From positions 334,374 to 398,373 of the forward strand of contig NZ_VCDI01000003.1 of assembly GCF_005844085.1 (NCBI RefSeq): DNA of 64,000 nucleotides, given 5' to 3'. The notes beneath the pieces are model-generated. The model searched no databases. It had not been told where the DNA came from and was given only the letters and a program-made list of their open reading frames with translations. Positions 19,149 to 27,677 of this stretch are shown in pieces (within the stretch, counting starts at the first letter, position 1; each line of letters starts with the position of its first letter). The DNA is from Lichenicoccus roseus. GTDB taxonomy: Bacteria; Pseudomonadota; Alphaproteobacteria; Acetobacterales; Acetobacteraceae. Made by a program: the position numbers and the translations under genes.

Positions 19149-21383
19149 TCACCACTTGTAGGTGAGGCGTCCGATCACGTTGCGCCCGGCGCCGAAGAAG
19201 CAGCCGAACGAGGCCGAGTAGCAGCTCGAGATGTAGCGCTTGTCGAGCAGGTTCTGCGCGGTGATCTGCGCGACCGCGCCCTTCAGCGACGGCAGCAGGC
19301 CGGCCAGCGCGTACTGGATCTGCGCATCCACCAGCGTGGTGTTCGGCGTGACCGTCTCGACCGTCTGGTCGGCCAGGGTGTTGCCGTTGTAGCGCACGCC
19401 GGCGCCGAGCCCTAAGCCGCGCAGGCGTCCGTCGCCGATATCGTAGTGCGCCCACACCGATGCATATTGCGCCGGGATCTGCGTCGGCCGCTTGCCGGAA
19501 AGCACGCCGCTATCGCCCTCGTAGGCGACATCCTGGTAGGTCCAGGAGGCGATGACGTTGAGGCGCCTGGTCAGGTTGGCGTGCGCCTCGAGCTCGATGC
19601 CCTGCGAGCGTATGGCGCCGGTCTGCACGCTGGCGAACAGGTGTGCCGGGTTGGGATCGGCCACCAGCACATGCGTCTCGGTGAGGTGGAACAGCGCCGC
19701 GGTCAGGAACGCGTCGATGTTGCGCGGCTGGTACTTGAGCCCGACCTCGTACTGCTCGCCCTTGGTCGGCTTGAACGGGTTGCCGAAGAAATCCACCGAG
19801 TTCGCCGGCTGGAACGACTGCGCGTAGTTGAAATAGGGCGAGAGGCCGACCGGGAAGGCGTACAGGATGCCGCCGCGCCAGGTGAAGGCGCGGTCGAACT
19901 GGTCGAAGCTCGACGCCGGGGTGATCTGGTTGCGCGTCGAGATGTCGGACCAGTCCTCGCGTGCGCCGATCTGCAGATGCAGCCGCCCCAGGGCGATCTG
20001 GTCCTCGGCGAACGTCGCCTCCTGGCTGGTGCCGACGCTTTCGTTGGTGGTCAGCGCCGGCGCCGGAATGACCTGGTTGTTGTTCGGTGCGTAGATGTCG
20101 ATCGGCGGCGCCTGGCCGAACAGGAAATCATAGCTGTCGCGCAGGTCCTGCCAGTTCGCGCCCACCAGCAGGCTGTGATGCAGCGGCCCGGTATCGAAAT
20201 GGCCCAGCACCTGCTCCTCGAGCGTGATGGTGTCGAAATGCTCTTTCGAGGCGGCGGTGTTGCGGGCGAGCGTCCGGTCGTCCGCCTCCAGGCTGCCGCC
20301 GCCATAGACCTGCTCGTAGGCGCTGCCGACATTGGCGTAGCGCGCGACCGAACGCACGCTCCACTGGTCGTCGAAATGATGGGTGAACTGGTAGCCGATC
20401 GATGTCTGGCTGCGGTCGAACTTCTCGAAGCCGGTGTCGCCGATATAGACATCGTTCGGGATCGGGCCGTTCGGATTGGGCAAAATAGTGCCCTGCAGCG
20501 GTACGGTGCCGTAGCCGCCACCCTGCGGATCGTGCTGGTAGAACGCATTGATGGTGAGCGTGGTTCGGTCGTCCGGCAGCCAGGAGATCGACGGCGTCAC
20601 CGCATAGCGGTCCGAAGTGGTGTGCCGGTCCTGCGAGCCGGAGGTGAAGCCGGTCGCGGCCAGACGGTACAGGAACTGGCCGGACTGGTCCAGCGCGCCG
20701 CCGAAATCGCCGGTGCCGCGCACGTAGCCGAAGGTGCCGCTTTCGAACGACAGCATGTGGATGGGATCCGCCACCGGCAGCTTCGAAGTGAGGTCGACGA
20801 CGCCGCCCGGGCTCGCCTGGCCGTACAGCACCGAGGGCGGCCCCTTCAGCACGTCGACGCGCTCGAGCAGGTAGGGGTCGATCTGCTGGGTGGCGTAGAA
20901 TGCGCCGTTGAACAGCTTGAGCTCGTCGAGGAACTCGTCGATGCCGTCGACCGCGTTGAAGCCGCGTATGCTGATCTGGTCATAGCGCGTCGAGAAGCCG
21001 CGGTTCTCGCTGGCGATGCCCGAGGTGTAGCGCAGCGCTTCGCCGAGCGTGCGCGCGTTCTGCTGGTCGAGCTGCGCGCGGGTCACCACCGAGACCGCCT
21101 GCGGCGTGTCGATCAGCGGCGTGTCGGTCTTGGTGGCGGCGTTGGAATCCTTCGGCACGAAGCCGTTGCGCCGGTTGCGATGACCGATCACCGAGACGAT
21201 CTCGGGCGGCTTCTCGCTGCCTTCGGCGCCAACCTGCCCCGACGCCGGCTGGACGGCGACCGGTGCGGCCGCCTGCGTTGCCTGCGCGCAGGCCGGCTGC
21301 GGCGCGAGCAGGCCGCTGGTCAGGCAGGCCGCCGACGAGAGCATGAGGGTGTGACGCAGCGGCCACCGCAGCCTTGGGCGCAT
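19149..21383 (-). CDS. TonB-dependent siderophore receptor
   Basis: The 744-residue outer membrane receptor has a signal peptide ending near ACA (residue 33), a plug domain (DTPQAVSVVTRAQLDQQ, then ISIRGFNA and VDVLKGPPSVLYGQASPGGVVD) and a 22-strand barrel ending in RLTYKW with terminal aromatic residue. The plug sequence is typical of ferric-siderophore receptors of the FhuA/FpvA group. A Cys pair (SSCYSASFGC) lies in the last extracellular loop. Its ATG directly follows the stop of the PepSY-like gene, making it the third gene of an operon that begins beyond a Fur-box-like repeat. Confidence 0.93.
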   Translation of the reverse strand: MRPRLRWPLRHTLMLSSAACLTSGLLAPQPACAQATQAAAPVAVQPASGQVGAEGSEKPPEIVSVIGHRNRRNGFVPKDSNAATKTDTPLIDTPQAVSVVTRAQLDQQNARTLGEALRYTSGIASENRGFSTRYDQISIRGFNAVDGIDEFLDELKLFNGAFYATQQIDPYLLERVDVLKGPPSVLYGQASPGGVVDLTSKLPVADPIHMLSFESGTFGYVRGTGDFGGALDQSGQFLYRLAATGFTSGSQDRHTTSDRYAVTPSISWLPDDRTTLTINAFYQHDPQGGGYGTVPLQGTILPNPNGPIPNDVYIGDTGFEKFDRSQTSIGYQFTHHFDDQWSVRSVARYANVGSAYEQVYGGGSLEADDRTLARNTAASKEHFDTITLEEQVLGHFDTGPLHHSLLVGANWQDLRDSYDFLFGQAPPIDIYAPNNNQVIPAPALTTNESVGTSQEATFAEDQIALGRLHLQIGAREDWSDISTRNQITPASSFDQFDRAFTWRGGILYAFPVGLSPYFNYAQSFQPANSVDFFGNPFKPTKGEQYEVGLKYQPRNIDAFLTAALFHLTETHVLVADPNPAHLFASVQTGAIRSQGIELEAHANLTRRLNVIASWTYQDVAYEGDSGVLSGKRPTQIPAQYASVWAHYDIGDGRLRGLGLGAGVRYNGNTLADQTVETVTPNTTLVDAQIQYALAGLLPSLKGAVAQITAQNLLDKRYISSCYSASFGCFFGAGRNVIGRLTYKW

Positions 21384-22571
21384 TCAGCAATCTCCTTGGG
21401 TTGGGGTCGGGCGCTCGTTCGCGCGCGCGGCGGCAGCCGGCCGGCGGCCGCGGAGCCGGCGCCACCAGGGCAGGAAGCCGGTCACCGCGAGGCCGGTGGT
21501 CGCCAGGCCGAGCAGCAGGACCAGCAGGCGTGTCGGCAGGCCGAAGACCTGGCCGCTATGCAGCGGGTAGAGCGAGCGAAGCACCAGCCGCCCCGCGCCA
21601 TCCAGGCGCGGCTGGTCGATCCAGGCGACGTCGCCATCGCGACGGTCGATCGAGTAGGTGACGCGGCCGAAGCCCTCGTAGAGCGTGCTGCCGCCGGGAG
21701 CGAAGCCGACTTCGTAGAAGCCGCGTGCGGGATCATCGGCGATCTCGACCGGCGCCAGACCGGGCGTACGCCGCGACGCTGCCGCCACCGCCGCCTGCTC
21801 GGCACGCGCGAAGCCGATCGCGGGGCCGGCCGCCGGCAACGAGGCGGCGGGGCGATCGAACGGCGATGGTCGCGGCGGCGACAGCGTCTCGACGATCGGG
21901 CGGAACGCCTCGTCGTAGAAATTCATCGCCACCGACGTGTAGGCCAGGATCGCCAGCGGCCCGAGCAGCCACAGGCCGCCGACGCGATGCAGTTCCGGCA
22001 GCGGCCGGCGCGCCAGTGCTGGACCGGTACTGCGCCATGCCGGCGCCCAGGTGCGCCACCAGGGAGGCCGCCGTGGCCAGGTGATGCAGATGCCGAGCAG
22101 CGCCAGCAGCAGCCAGGCAAGCGCCGCCACACCCATGAGCCAGCGGCCGGGGGTGCCCGCGAGCAGCGTGTAGTGCAGCAGGTAGATGGCCTGGAACAGG
22201 TTGCGCCGGCCCAGTCCTGCCGCGCTGGTACGGGCGCCGACCACGGCGCCGTCCGCCGGATCGACGAAGATCTGGTCGTGCGCATCCGGGCCGGCCGGTG
22301 CCAGGTGGATGCAGAAGGCCTCGCCGGGCGCGGTGCGCAGCGGAAAGCCGGCGACGTGCCAGTCGGGATGCGCCCGCTGCTCGAAGCGCACCAGCGCCAG
22401 CGGCGGCTGCACCGGGCGTGACGGGACGCGGAACAGCTCCGGGTTGAGGGCCGCGTCGAGCCCGGCGCGGAACACCAGCAGGCAGCCGGTGGTTGCGGCG
22501 ATCAGCAGGAAGATCGCGGCGGCCAGGCCGAGATAGCGGTGCGACACGAACAGCAGCCGGCGCATCGTCAT
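21384..22571 (-). CDS. PepSY-associated transmembrane protein
   Basis: The 395-residue protein has an N-terminal membrane helix (HRYLGLAAAIFLLIAATTGCLLVF), a periplasmic PepSY region with HPDWHVAGFPLRT and QIFVDPADGAVVGAR, further helices near 140-165 and 210, a second periplasmic PepSY-like part and a last helix (LLVLLLGLATTGLAVTGFLPWW) before an Arg-rich tail. Proteins of this type accompany siderophore receptors and are thought to help reduce or release iron at the inner membrane. Its stop codon abuts the receptor's start, and it follows the peptidase gene by 15 bases. Confidence 0.88.
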   Translation of the reverse strand: MTMRRLLFVSHRYLGLAAAIFLLIAATTGCLLVFRAGLDAALNPELFRVPSRPVQPPLALVRFEQRAHPDWHVAGFPLRTAPGEAFCIHLAPAGPDAHDQIFVDPADGAVVGARTSAAGLGRRNLFQAIYLLHYTLLAGTPGRWLMGVAALAWLLLALLGICITWPRRPPWWRTWAPAWRSTGPALARRPLPELHRVGGLWLLGPLAILAYTSVAMNFYDEAFRPIVETLSPPRPSPFDRPAASLPAAGPAIGFARAEQAAVAAASRRTPGLAPVEIADDPARGFYEVGFAPGGSTLYEGFGRVTYSIDRRDGDVAWIDQPRLDGAGRLVLRSLYPLHSGQVFGLPTRLLVLLLGLATTGLAVTGFLPWWRRLRGRRPAAAARANERPTPTQGDC

Positions 22572-22586
22572 GCCGCCGCACCTTGC

Positions 22587-24809
22587 TCAACGCCAGGCAT
22601 CGGATGCCGCGCGGATGGCGAAGGCGGCGAACAATGCGCGCTGCCGCAGCAGGTCGTCGGCGCCGGCATCGCCCTGATGGCCGGCATGCATGTTGGTCAG
22701 CAGCATGACCGGGCGGTGGCCGGTGGAGCGATCGCGCAGGCGTGCCACCCATTTGGCGGCTTCCCAGTAGCCGACGCGGTCGTCGAGCAGGCCGGCGGTC
22801 GCCAGCACCGCCGGATACGGAGCCCGGCGGACGGTCTCGTAGGGGGAAAACTCCGCCATGCTCTCGAACATCGTGCGATCGTCGGGATCGCCCCATATCG
22901 GCCGCGCAGAGGCGACCAGCGGGTTGCTGCTGTCCTGCATGGTGTTGAGGACGTCGACGAACGGCACCTGGCCGATGGCGCCGGCGAAAAGCTCCGGCCG
23001 CAGGTTGATCGCGCCGCCGATCATGATGCCGCCGGCGGAGAAGCTGTGCCCGACGATGCGTCCGGCGGCGGTATAGCCGGCCTCGGCGAGATATGCGGCA
23101 CAATCGACGAAGTCGGAGATCGTGCGATGCTTGCCGGTGGTCAGCGTCTGCGTGTTCCAGGCCATGCCGCGTTCGGCGCCGCCACGCACATGCGCGATCG
23201 CGACCATCCAGCCGCGGTCGGCGAGCGACAGGTCCGGCACCGAGAAGTCGGCCGGCAGGTTGAAGCCGTACGCGCCATAGCCGTACAGCATCAGTGGCGC
23301 ATGGCCGTCCCGGGCGGTGTCGCGATGCCGCAGCAGCGACACCGGCACCCGCACGCCGTCCGCGGCCGCGACGTCGATGCGCTCGACCACGTAGTTGCGC
23401 GGATCGACGCCGGCGACCGCCTGCCGCCAGACCACTCCACGCGCGCCGCTCGCCATGTCGAGGGTTTCCCACTGCACCGGACGGCGTGGCGACTGGCACG
23501 AGAAGCGCACCAGCGTGCTGTCGTAGGCGGCATCCGGATCGAGGCCGAGCGCGTAGGCGGCGTCGTCGCAACCGGCCTGCCGGCGCGCGCCTCCGGTGCG
23601 GTCCATGGTCAGCAGCACCGGGTTGGCGTCGATCCATTCGATCCAGGCGAGGTGGCCGCCAAAGGCGCGCATGTCGGTGATCGCGCGGCCGGGCCGGTAC
23701 GGCACCAGCTCCCGCCAGTACGCCCGGCCCGGCCGGTCGATGCCGGCGAGCATCAGCTTGTTGTCGACCGCGCCGTCGGCATTGGTGCGGATGACGAAGC
23801 GGTCGCCCCAATGGTCGAGGGCATAGACCAGTCCGGGGCTGCGCGGCTCGATCAGGCGGGGCAGGGCGGCCTGGTCGGCTGCGGCGATGACCCTGATCTC
23901 GGAGGCGGTCGCGTTCAGCGCGGTGATCAGCACGTAGCCGTTCGACGCGGTGCGTGACAGCGTCACGAAGAACGCCGGATCGTGCTCCTCGTACACCAGC
24001 CGGTCCGGGCCACCCGATAGCGGGCGACGGAATACCCTGGTCGGGCGGCTGTGCGCGTCGCGCAGCAGCCAGAAGATCGAGCGGCTGTCGGTGGAGAACA
24101 CGAAGTCGCCGTAGCAGTCGGCGATCGGCACGCAGGCCGCGCGACCGGTGGCGGTCTCGATGACATGCAGCTCGAAATGCTCGTCGCCGCGTACATCCAC
24201 CGCCCAGGCGAAATAGCGTCCGTCCGGACTGTGCGCCGGGCGCTTCAGCGACGAGAGCCGGTAGTAGGCGCGGCCATGCGCGTCCGCGTCGGCATCGAGC
24301 AGCACCTGGCCGGGACCGGTGCCGCCACGCCGGCGTCGCAGGTAGACCGGCTGCTGGGCTCCGGGCCGTGTCTGCGACCAGTACAGCCAGTCCCCGTCGG
24401 GCTCCGGCGGCTCGCTGTCGCCGGTGGCGGTTCGCGCCTGCATTTCGCGCAGCAGCTCCGCCTGCAGCGCCAGGGTCGGCTGCAGCACCGCATCCGCGTA
24501 GGCATTCTCGGCATCGAGATGCGCGCGTATGCCGGGTTGCAGGGTCTCGGGATGCTGCAGCCGGGCGAACCAGTCGGGATCGCGCAGCCAGCCATACTCG
24601 TCGACCCGCACATGGCCCCAGCGTTCGAGGCGCACCGGACGTTTTGGCGTCACCGGCGGCGGCGGCGGCGGCGCGGCCCGGGTCGCCTGCAACAGGGCCG
24701 CGTCGGCGGCTGCGCGAGCCGCCGGGACGCCGAGCAGGCAGGTCGTGGCCAGCAGCAGGGTGCGGCGACCCATCCCCATCGAAAGGGTTTCTGTCGGACG
24801 GCGGCTCAT
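22587..24809 (-). CDS. S9A family peptidase (oligopeptidase B-like) with signal peptide
   Basis: The 740-residue protein is a prolyl-oligopeptidase fold enzyme. It has an N-terminal export signal (MGRRTLLLATTCLLGVPAARA), a Pro-rich stretch, a beta-propeller with RLERWGHVRVDEYGWLRD, and a C-terminal hydrolase domain. The triad is Ser591 in GHSFSAGG, Asp677 in LLDDRVGYWE and His711 in MHAGHQGD. Family members usually have a Gly where Ser589 sits. It should cut short basic peptides. An exported form at the head of an iron-receptor operon is unusual and suggests that it processes a peptide siderophore or similar ligand. An ATG at 24779 is an alternative start. Confidence 0.88.
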   Translation of the reverse strand: MSRRPTETLSMGMGRRTLLLATTCLLGVPAARAAADAALLQATRAAPPPPPPVTPKRPVRLERWGHVRVDEYGWLRDPDWFARLQHPETLQPGIRAHLDAENAYADAVLQPTLALQAELLREMQARTATGDSEPPEPDGDWLYWSQTRPGAQQPVYLRRRRGGTGPGQVLLDADADAHGRAYYRLSSLKRPAHSPDGRYFAWAVDVRGDEHFELHVIETATGRAACVPIADCYGDFVFSTDSRSIFWLLRDAHSRPTRVFRRPLSGGPDRLVYEEHDPAFFVTLSRTASNGYVLITALNATASEIRVIAAADQAALPRLIEPRSPGLVYALDHWGDRFVIRTNADGAVDNKLMLAGIDRPGRAYWRELVPYRPGRAITDMRAFGGHLAWIEWIDANPVLLTMDRTGGARRQAGCDDAAYALGLDPDAAYDSTLVRFSCQSPRRPVQWETLDMASGARGVVWRQAVAGVDPRNYVVERIDVAAADGVRVPVSLLRHRDTARDGHAPLMLYGYGAYGFNLPADFSVPDLSLADRGWMVAIAHVRGGAERGMAWNTQTLTTGKHRTISDFVDCAAYLAEAGYTAAGRIVGHSFSAGGIMIGGAINLRPELFAGAIGQVPFVDVLNTMQDSSNPLVASARPIWGDPDDRTMFESMAEFSPYETVRRAPYPAVLATAGLLDDRVGYWEAAKWVARLRDRSTGHRPVMLLTNMHAGHQGDAGADDLLRQRALFAAFAIRAASDAWR

Positions 24810-24976
24810 CGGATGCGCTTCACGGTCATCTGGCGACGATTATGTTTGGCGCGGTCGCGGGACGTCGCGCGCGGTCGGGCCGGAAATCGCAGCAACCGGG
24901 CCAATCGCGCCGGTCCGCCCGGATGCGGCGGGCGGCGTCCGGGCAGTGCGCGAAACGCCGGAGACAGGCTGCTCAT
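24806..24976 (-). CDS. Possible small Arg/Pro-rich ORF leading the peptidase operon
   Basis: A 56-codon frame starts 14 bases downstream of the Fur-box-like repeat (in operon direction) and ends with a TGA that overlaps the peptidase ATG by four bases. The product is Arg- and Pro-rich with no motif I recognise and does not match HemP. The exact overlap supports translation, but Arg-rich composition is also what chance frames look like here. The ribosome binding site is weak (TGGGGC). Confidence 0.25.
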   Translation of the reverse strand: MSSLSPAFRALPGRRPPHPGGPARLARLLRFPARPRATSRDRAKHNRRQMTVKRIR

Positions 24977-24989
24977 GCCCCAGTGTAAT

Positions 24990-25004
24990 TGAGAACAGTT
25001 CTCA
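24990..25004. promoter_or_regulatory. Fur-box-like inverted repeat
   Basis: TGAGAACAGTTCTCA is a perfect 7-1-7 inverted repeat within AATTGAGAACAGTTCTCATT, close to Fur or Irr-type iron boxes seen upstream of siderophore receptor genes. It lies about 180 bases upstream of the peptidase start, in the gap between that operon and the divergent esterase. Iron repression of the peptidase/PepSY/receptor operon is the natural reading; which regulator binds is inferred. Confidence 0.6.
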
Positions 25005-25127
25005 TTCGCAAGTGGCTTCGTCGCGAGGGCGGCGGTTCGGCCCGGACCAGACGATGAACGGCCCGACCGCGCACGACGCCGGCACGAGGGGGCGCTAAGC
25101 CTGTCGAAACAGCCCGACCGGAAGACC

Positions 25128-26126
25128 ATGCCCGACCCCGTGCGTCACGCAGCGCAGCCTGCCCCCGACATGATCCGCTTCCGCGACGGGCTGGCCGTTG
25201 CCTATGGGCGGCATCCGGCCCTGCACAGCCTGCCGGTCGCGGAGGCGCGCGCGGTCGCCGAGGCGGTCCGTGCGCCGTGGGCGAGCGGCGGACCGTCGAT
25301 GCACGAGAGCCGCGACCTGAGCCTCGAACATGACGGCATGGCGCTGCGCCTGCGCGTCCATCGGCCGCGCCCGGCCAACGACGGTGTCCTGGTCTATGTC
25401 CATGGCGGCGGCTGGACGCTGTTCTCGCTCGACACCCACGACCGGGTGATGCGGGAATACGCGGCCGGCACCGGTCTCACGGTGATCGGCATCGACTATA
25501 CGCTGGTCCCGGAGGCGGTGTTTCCCCGGCAGCTGGACGAGGTCGCCGCGCTGCTCCGGCTGTTGCATGGCGGCGGCGGAGAAGCGGCGTTCGGCTTCTC
25601 GACAGCCGGCCTGCCGCTGGCGATCGGCGGCGACTCGGCGGGAGCCAACCTCGCCATGGCCGCCGCCCTTACACTCAGGGATACCGGCCTGCCCGACGCG
25701 CTGCAGGCGCTTCTGCTGAACTACGCCGCAGTCGATCCGGACGCCGCCGGCGCGTCCACCCGGCTCTATGACGGCCCCGACTTCAACCTGACCCGCGAGG
25801 AGATGCGCAACTTCTGGGCCGGCTACCTGCCGGACGCGACCGACCGGGCGGACCCGCGCGCGGCCTTGCTGCGTGGCGGGCTGCACGGCCTGCCGCCCTG
25901 CTTCCTGGCGATCGCCGAATGCGACGTGCTGCGCGACGAGAACCTGGCGCTTGCCGCGGCGCTGCGCGAAGCGGGCGTCGCGGTCCGCGCGGAACAGTAT
26001 GACGGCATGCTGCACTCGTTCCTCGAAGCGGTGTCGATCTCGCCGACCGCCGCGCGCGCCTTTCGCGAAAGCGGCGACTGGCTTGCCGGCATCGTCCGGC
26101 ACCCACGCGGCCTCGCGCGGGGCTGA
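25128..26126 (+). CDS. Alpha/beta hydrolase of the hormone-sensitive lipase group
   Basis: The 332-residue enzyme has the HSL oxyanion motif HGGGW (near residue 93), the nucleophile elbow GGDSAGAN (near 167), an acid in AECDVLRDE and the catalytic His in MLHSFLEA. It is probably a cytoplasmic carboxylesterase for short acyl esters or an arylacetamide-type amidase. The ATG has GGAAG just upstream. It diverges from the iron-box operon and is followed 9 bases later by the PaiB-like gene, which may share its transcript. Confidence 0.88.
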   Translation: MPDPVRHAAQPAPDMIRFRDGLAVAYGRHPALHSLPVAEARAVAEAVRAPWASGGPSMHESRDLSLEHDGMALRLRVHRPRPANDGVLVYVHGGGWTLFSLDTHDRVMREYAAGTGLTVIGIDYTLVPEAVFPRQLDEVAALLRLLHGGGGEAAFGFSTAGLPLAIGGDSAGANLAMAAALTLRDTGLPDALQALLLNYAAVDPDAAGASTRLYDGPDFNLTREEMRNFWAGYLPDATDRADPRAALLRGGLHGLPPCFLAIAECDVLRDENLALAAALREAGVAVRAEQYDGMLHSFLEAVSISPTAARAFRESGDWLAGIVRHPRGLARG

Positions 26127-26135
26127 GCCGGCGCG

Positions 26136-26774
26136 GTGTTCATTCCCGACGAATACCGTCTCGACGATGCCGCCACCGCCTATGCGCTGATCGGGGAGAT
26201 CCGCACCGGCAGCCTGGTGACGGTGACGCCGGGCGGCCTGCCGGAGGTGAGCCACCTGCCGTTCCTGGCCGACCCGCCCGGCGTGGCGGCCGGTGCCGGG
26301 GGCACCCTGACCGGGCATGTGGACCGGCGCAACCCGCAGTGGCGCGGCTTGGCGACCGATCCGCGCTGCCTGGTCACCTTCCTCGGGCCGCAGGCGCATG
26401 TGTCGCCGAGCTGGTACGGCACCAGGCCGCGCGCGCCGACCTGGCTCTACGTTGCCGTGCATGTGCACGGCACCGCGACCCTGGTCGAGGATCCGCAGGC
26501 CCTGCGCGCGATGGTCGAGCGGCTGTCGCGGGAGCTGGAGCCGGCCGGATCGGGCTGGGAGCCGGGCCAGATCGTGCCGTACACCGAGCGGCTGATGCAG
26601 TACATCGCCGGCTTCACCATCGCCATCGAGCGGATCGAGACCCAGGTCAGGCTCGGGCAGGCAAACTCGCCGGAGGACAGGCGGCGCGTGCTCGCCGGAT
26701 TGTCGGAAGGCGGCCCCGGCGCGCGCCAGGTGGCGGCGCTGATCCGACGCCTGATGCCGCTCCCGGCCGGTTGA
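26136..26774 (+). CDS. PaiB-like FMN-binding protein
   Basis: The 212-residue protein begins MFIPDEYR from a GTG and continues with HLPFLAD near residue 40, GHVDRRNPQWRGL, the conserved YISPSWY-like AHVSPSWYGT near 90, and TWLYVAVHVHG. These are marks of the PaiB family, split-barrel flavin-binding proteins first described as negative regulators of protease and sporulation genes in Bacillus. In proteobacteria the function is not established. It follows the esterase gene closely. Confidence 0.88.
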   Translation: MFIPDEYRLDDAATAYALIGEIRTGSLVTVTPGGLPEVSHLPFLADPPGVAAGAGGTLTGHVDRRNPQWRGLATDPRCLVTFLGPQAHVSPSWYGTRPRAPTWLYVAVHVHGTATLVEDPQALRAMVERLSRELEPAGSGWEPGQIVPYTERLMQYIAGFTIAIERIETQVRLGQANSPEDRRRVLAGLSEGGPGARQVAALIRRLMPLPAG

Positions 26775-26798
26775 GCCTGGCCGGGTCGCGCCGGCGGG

Positions 26799-27608
26799 TC
26801 AGCAATGCAGGCCGCCCTCGGGGGTGCCGCCCGGCGCCGGCCGCCTGGCCTGCCGGATGTAGACGCTGGGCGTGGTGCCGAGCTCGCGCTGGAACAGGGC
26901 GGTGAAGGCGCTGGGGCTGTCATAGCCGACCTCGCACGCCGCCTGCAGCACCGAGCAGCCCTCGGAAAGCCGTGCCGACGCCGTCACCAGCCGCGCCCGT
27001 TGGCGCCAAGCGACGAAGCTCATGCCGGTCTGCAGCCGGAACAGCCGCGTCATCGTGCGCCGTCCCATGCGCGCGATCTCCGCCCAGGCATCGAGATCGC
27101 CGGGCGCGGTCAGGTGGGTCAGCACATGCCGGCAGAGCCGCAGCAGACGCTCGTCGGACGGCATCGGCAGGAACAGGCCGACACGCGGTCCCTCGGCGAT
27201 CTCGTCGAGGATCAGGCGCATGATGCGCCCGTCGCGGCCATCCACCGCATAGTCGGCATCGAGCGTCATGGCTTCGAGGATGAGGGCGCGCAGCAGGCCG
27301 GACACCTCGATGACCTGCGGACAGACCGGCAGGCCGGCCACCGCATCGGCCTCGACATAGAGCGTGCGCAACGAGACGGCGCTGCGGCACAGCACCTCGT
27401 GCTCGACCCCGGCCGGCAGCCAAAGTGCCTTCTGCGGCGGCACCACGTACGAGCCGGCATCGGTGGTGACGATCATCACCCCGGCGGCGGCGAACAGCAG
27501 CTGGGCACGGCCGTGCCGGTGGCGAGGATCGAGATGTCCCTGCGGATACTCGTCGGACAGGGCGGCGACCGGCCGTGGCGTGGACAGGCAGGGAAGGCTG
27601 CAGCGCAT
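26799..27608 (-). CDS. AraC family transcriptional regulator
   Basis: The N-terminal half is a cupin-like sensor (HRHGRAQLLFAAAGVM, VPPQKALWLPAGVEHEV), which resembles the regulators often paired with efflux or esterase genes. The C-terminal ~100 residues contain two helix-turn-helix motifs (WAEIARMGRRTMTRLFRLQTG, and VLQAACEVGYDSPSAFTALFQRELG). The ATG at 27608 was chosen; an in-frame GTG/ATG at 27659/27653 would add 15-17 residues. It converges on the PaiB gene and follows the Fic-like gene on the same strand. The target genes are unknown. Confidence 0.88.
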   Translation of the reverse strand: MRCSLPCLSTPRPVAALSDEYPQGHLDPRHRHGRAQLLFAAAGVMIVTTDAGSYVVPPQKALWLPAGVEHEVLCRSAVSLRTLYVEADAVAGLPVCPQVIEVSGLLRALILEAMTLDADYAVDGRDGRIMRLILDEIAEGPRVGLFLPMPSDERLLRLCRHVLTHLTAPGDLDAWAEIARMGRRTMTRLFRLQTGMSFVAWRQRARLVTASARLSEGCSVLQAACEVGYDSPSAFTALFQRELGTTPSVYIRQARRPAPGGTPEGGLHC

Positions 27609-27677
27609 CGTCGGACTTCGGCTCTGGTTGCGTCCGTCACGGCGATGCAACATCCGCACCAGGATGCGGCGCCTGCC

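Noticed and set aside
19446-22421. A 991-codon open frame opposite the TonB receptor and PepSY genes
   Set aside because: It is the antisense shadow of well-supported genes; the product is Arg/Gly/His-rich and matches no family.
19149-24809. Lasso peptide biosynthesis or isopeptidase locus
   Set aside because: There is no precursor, B or C protein gene nearby and the peptidase is of the oligopeptidase B branch; only the general idea of peptide ligand processing is kept.
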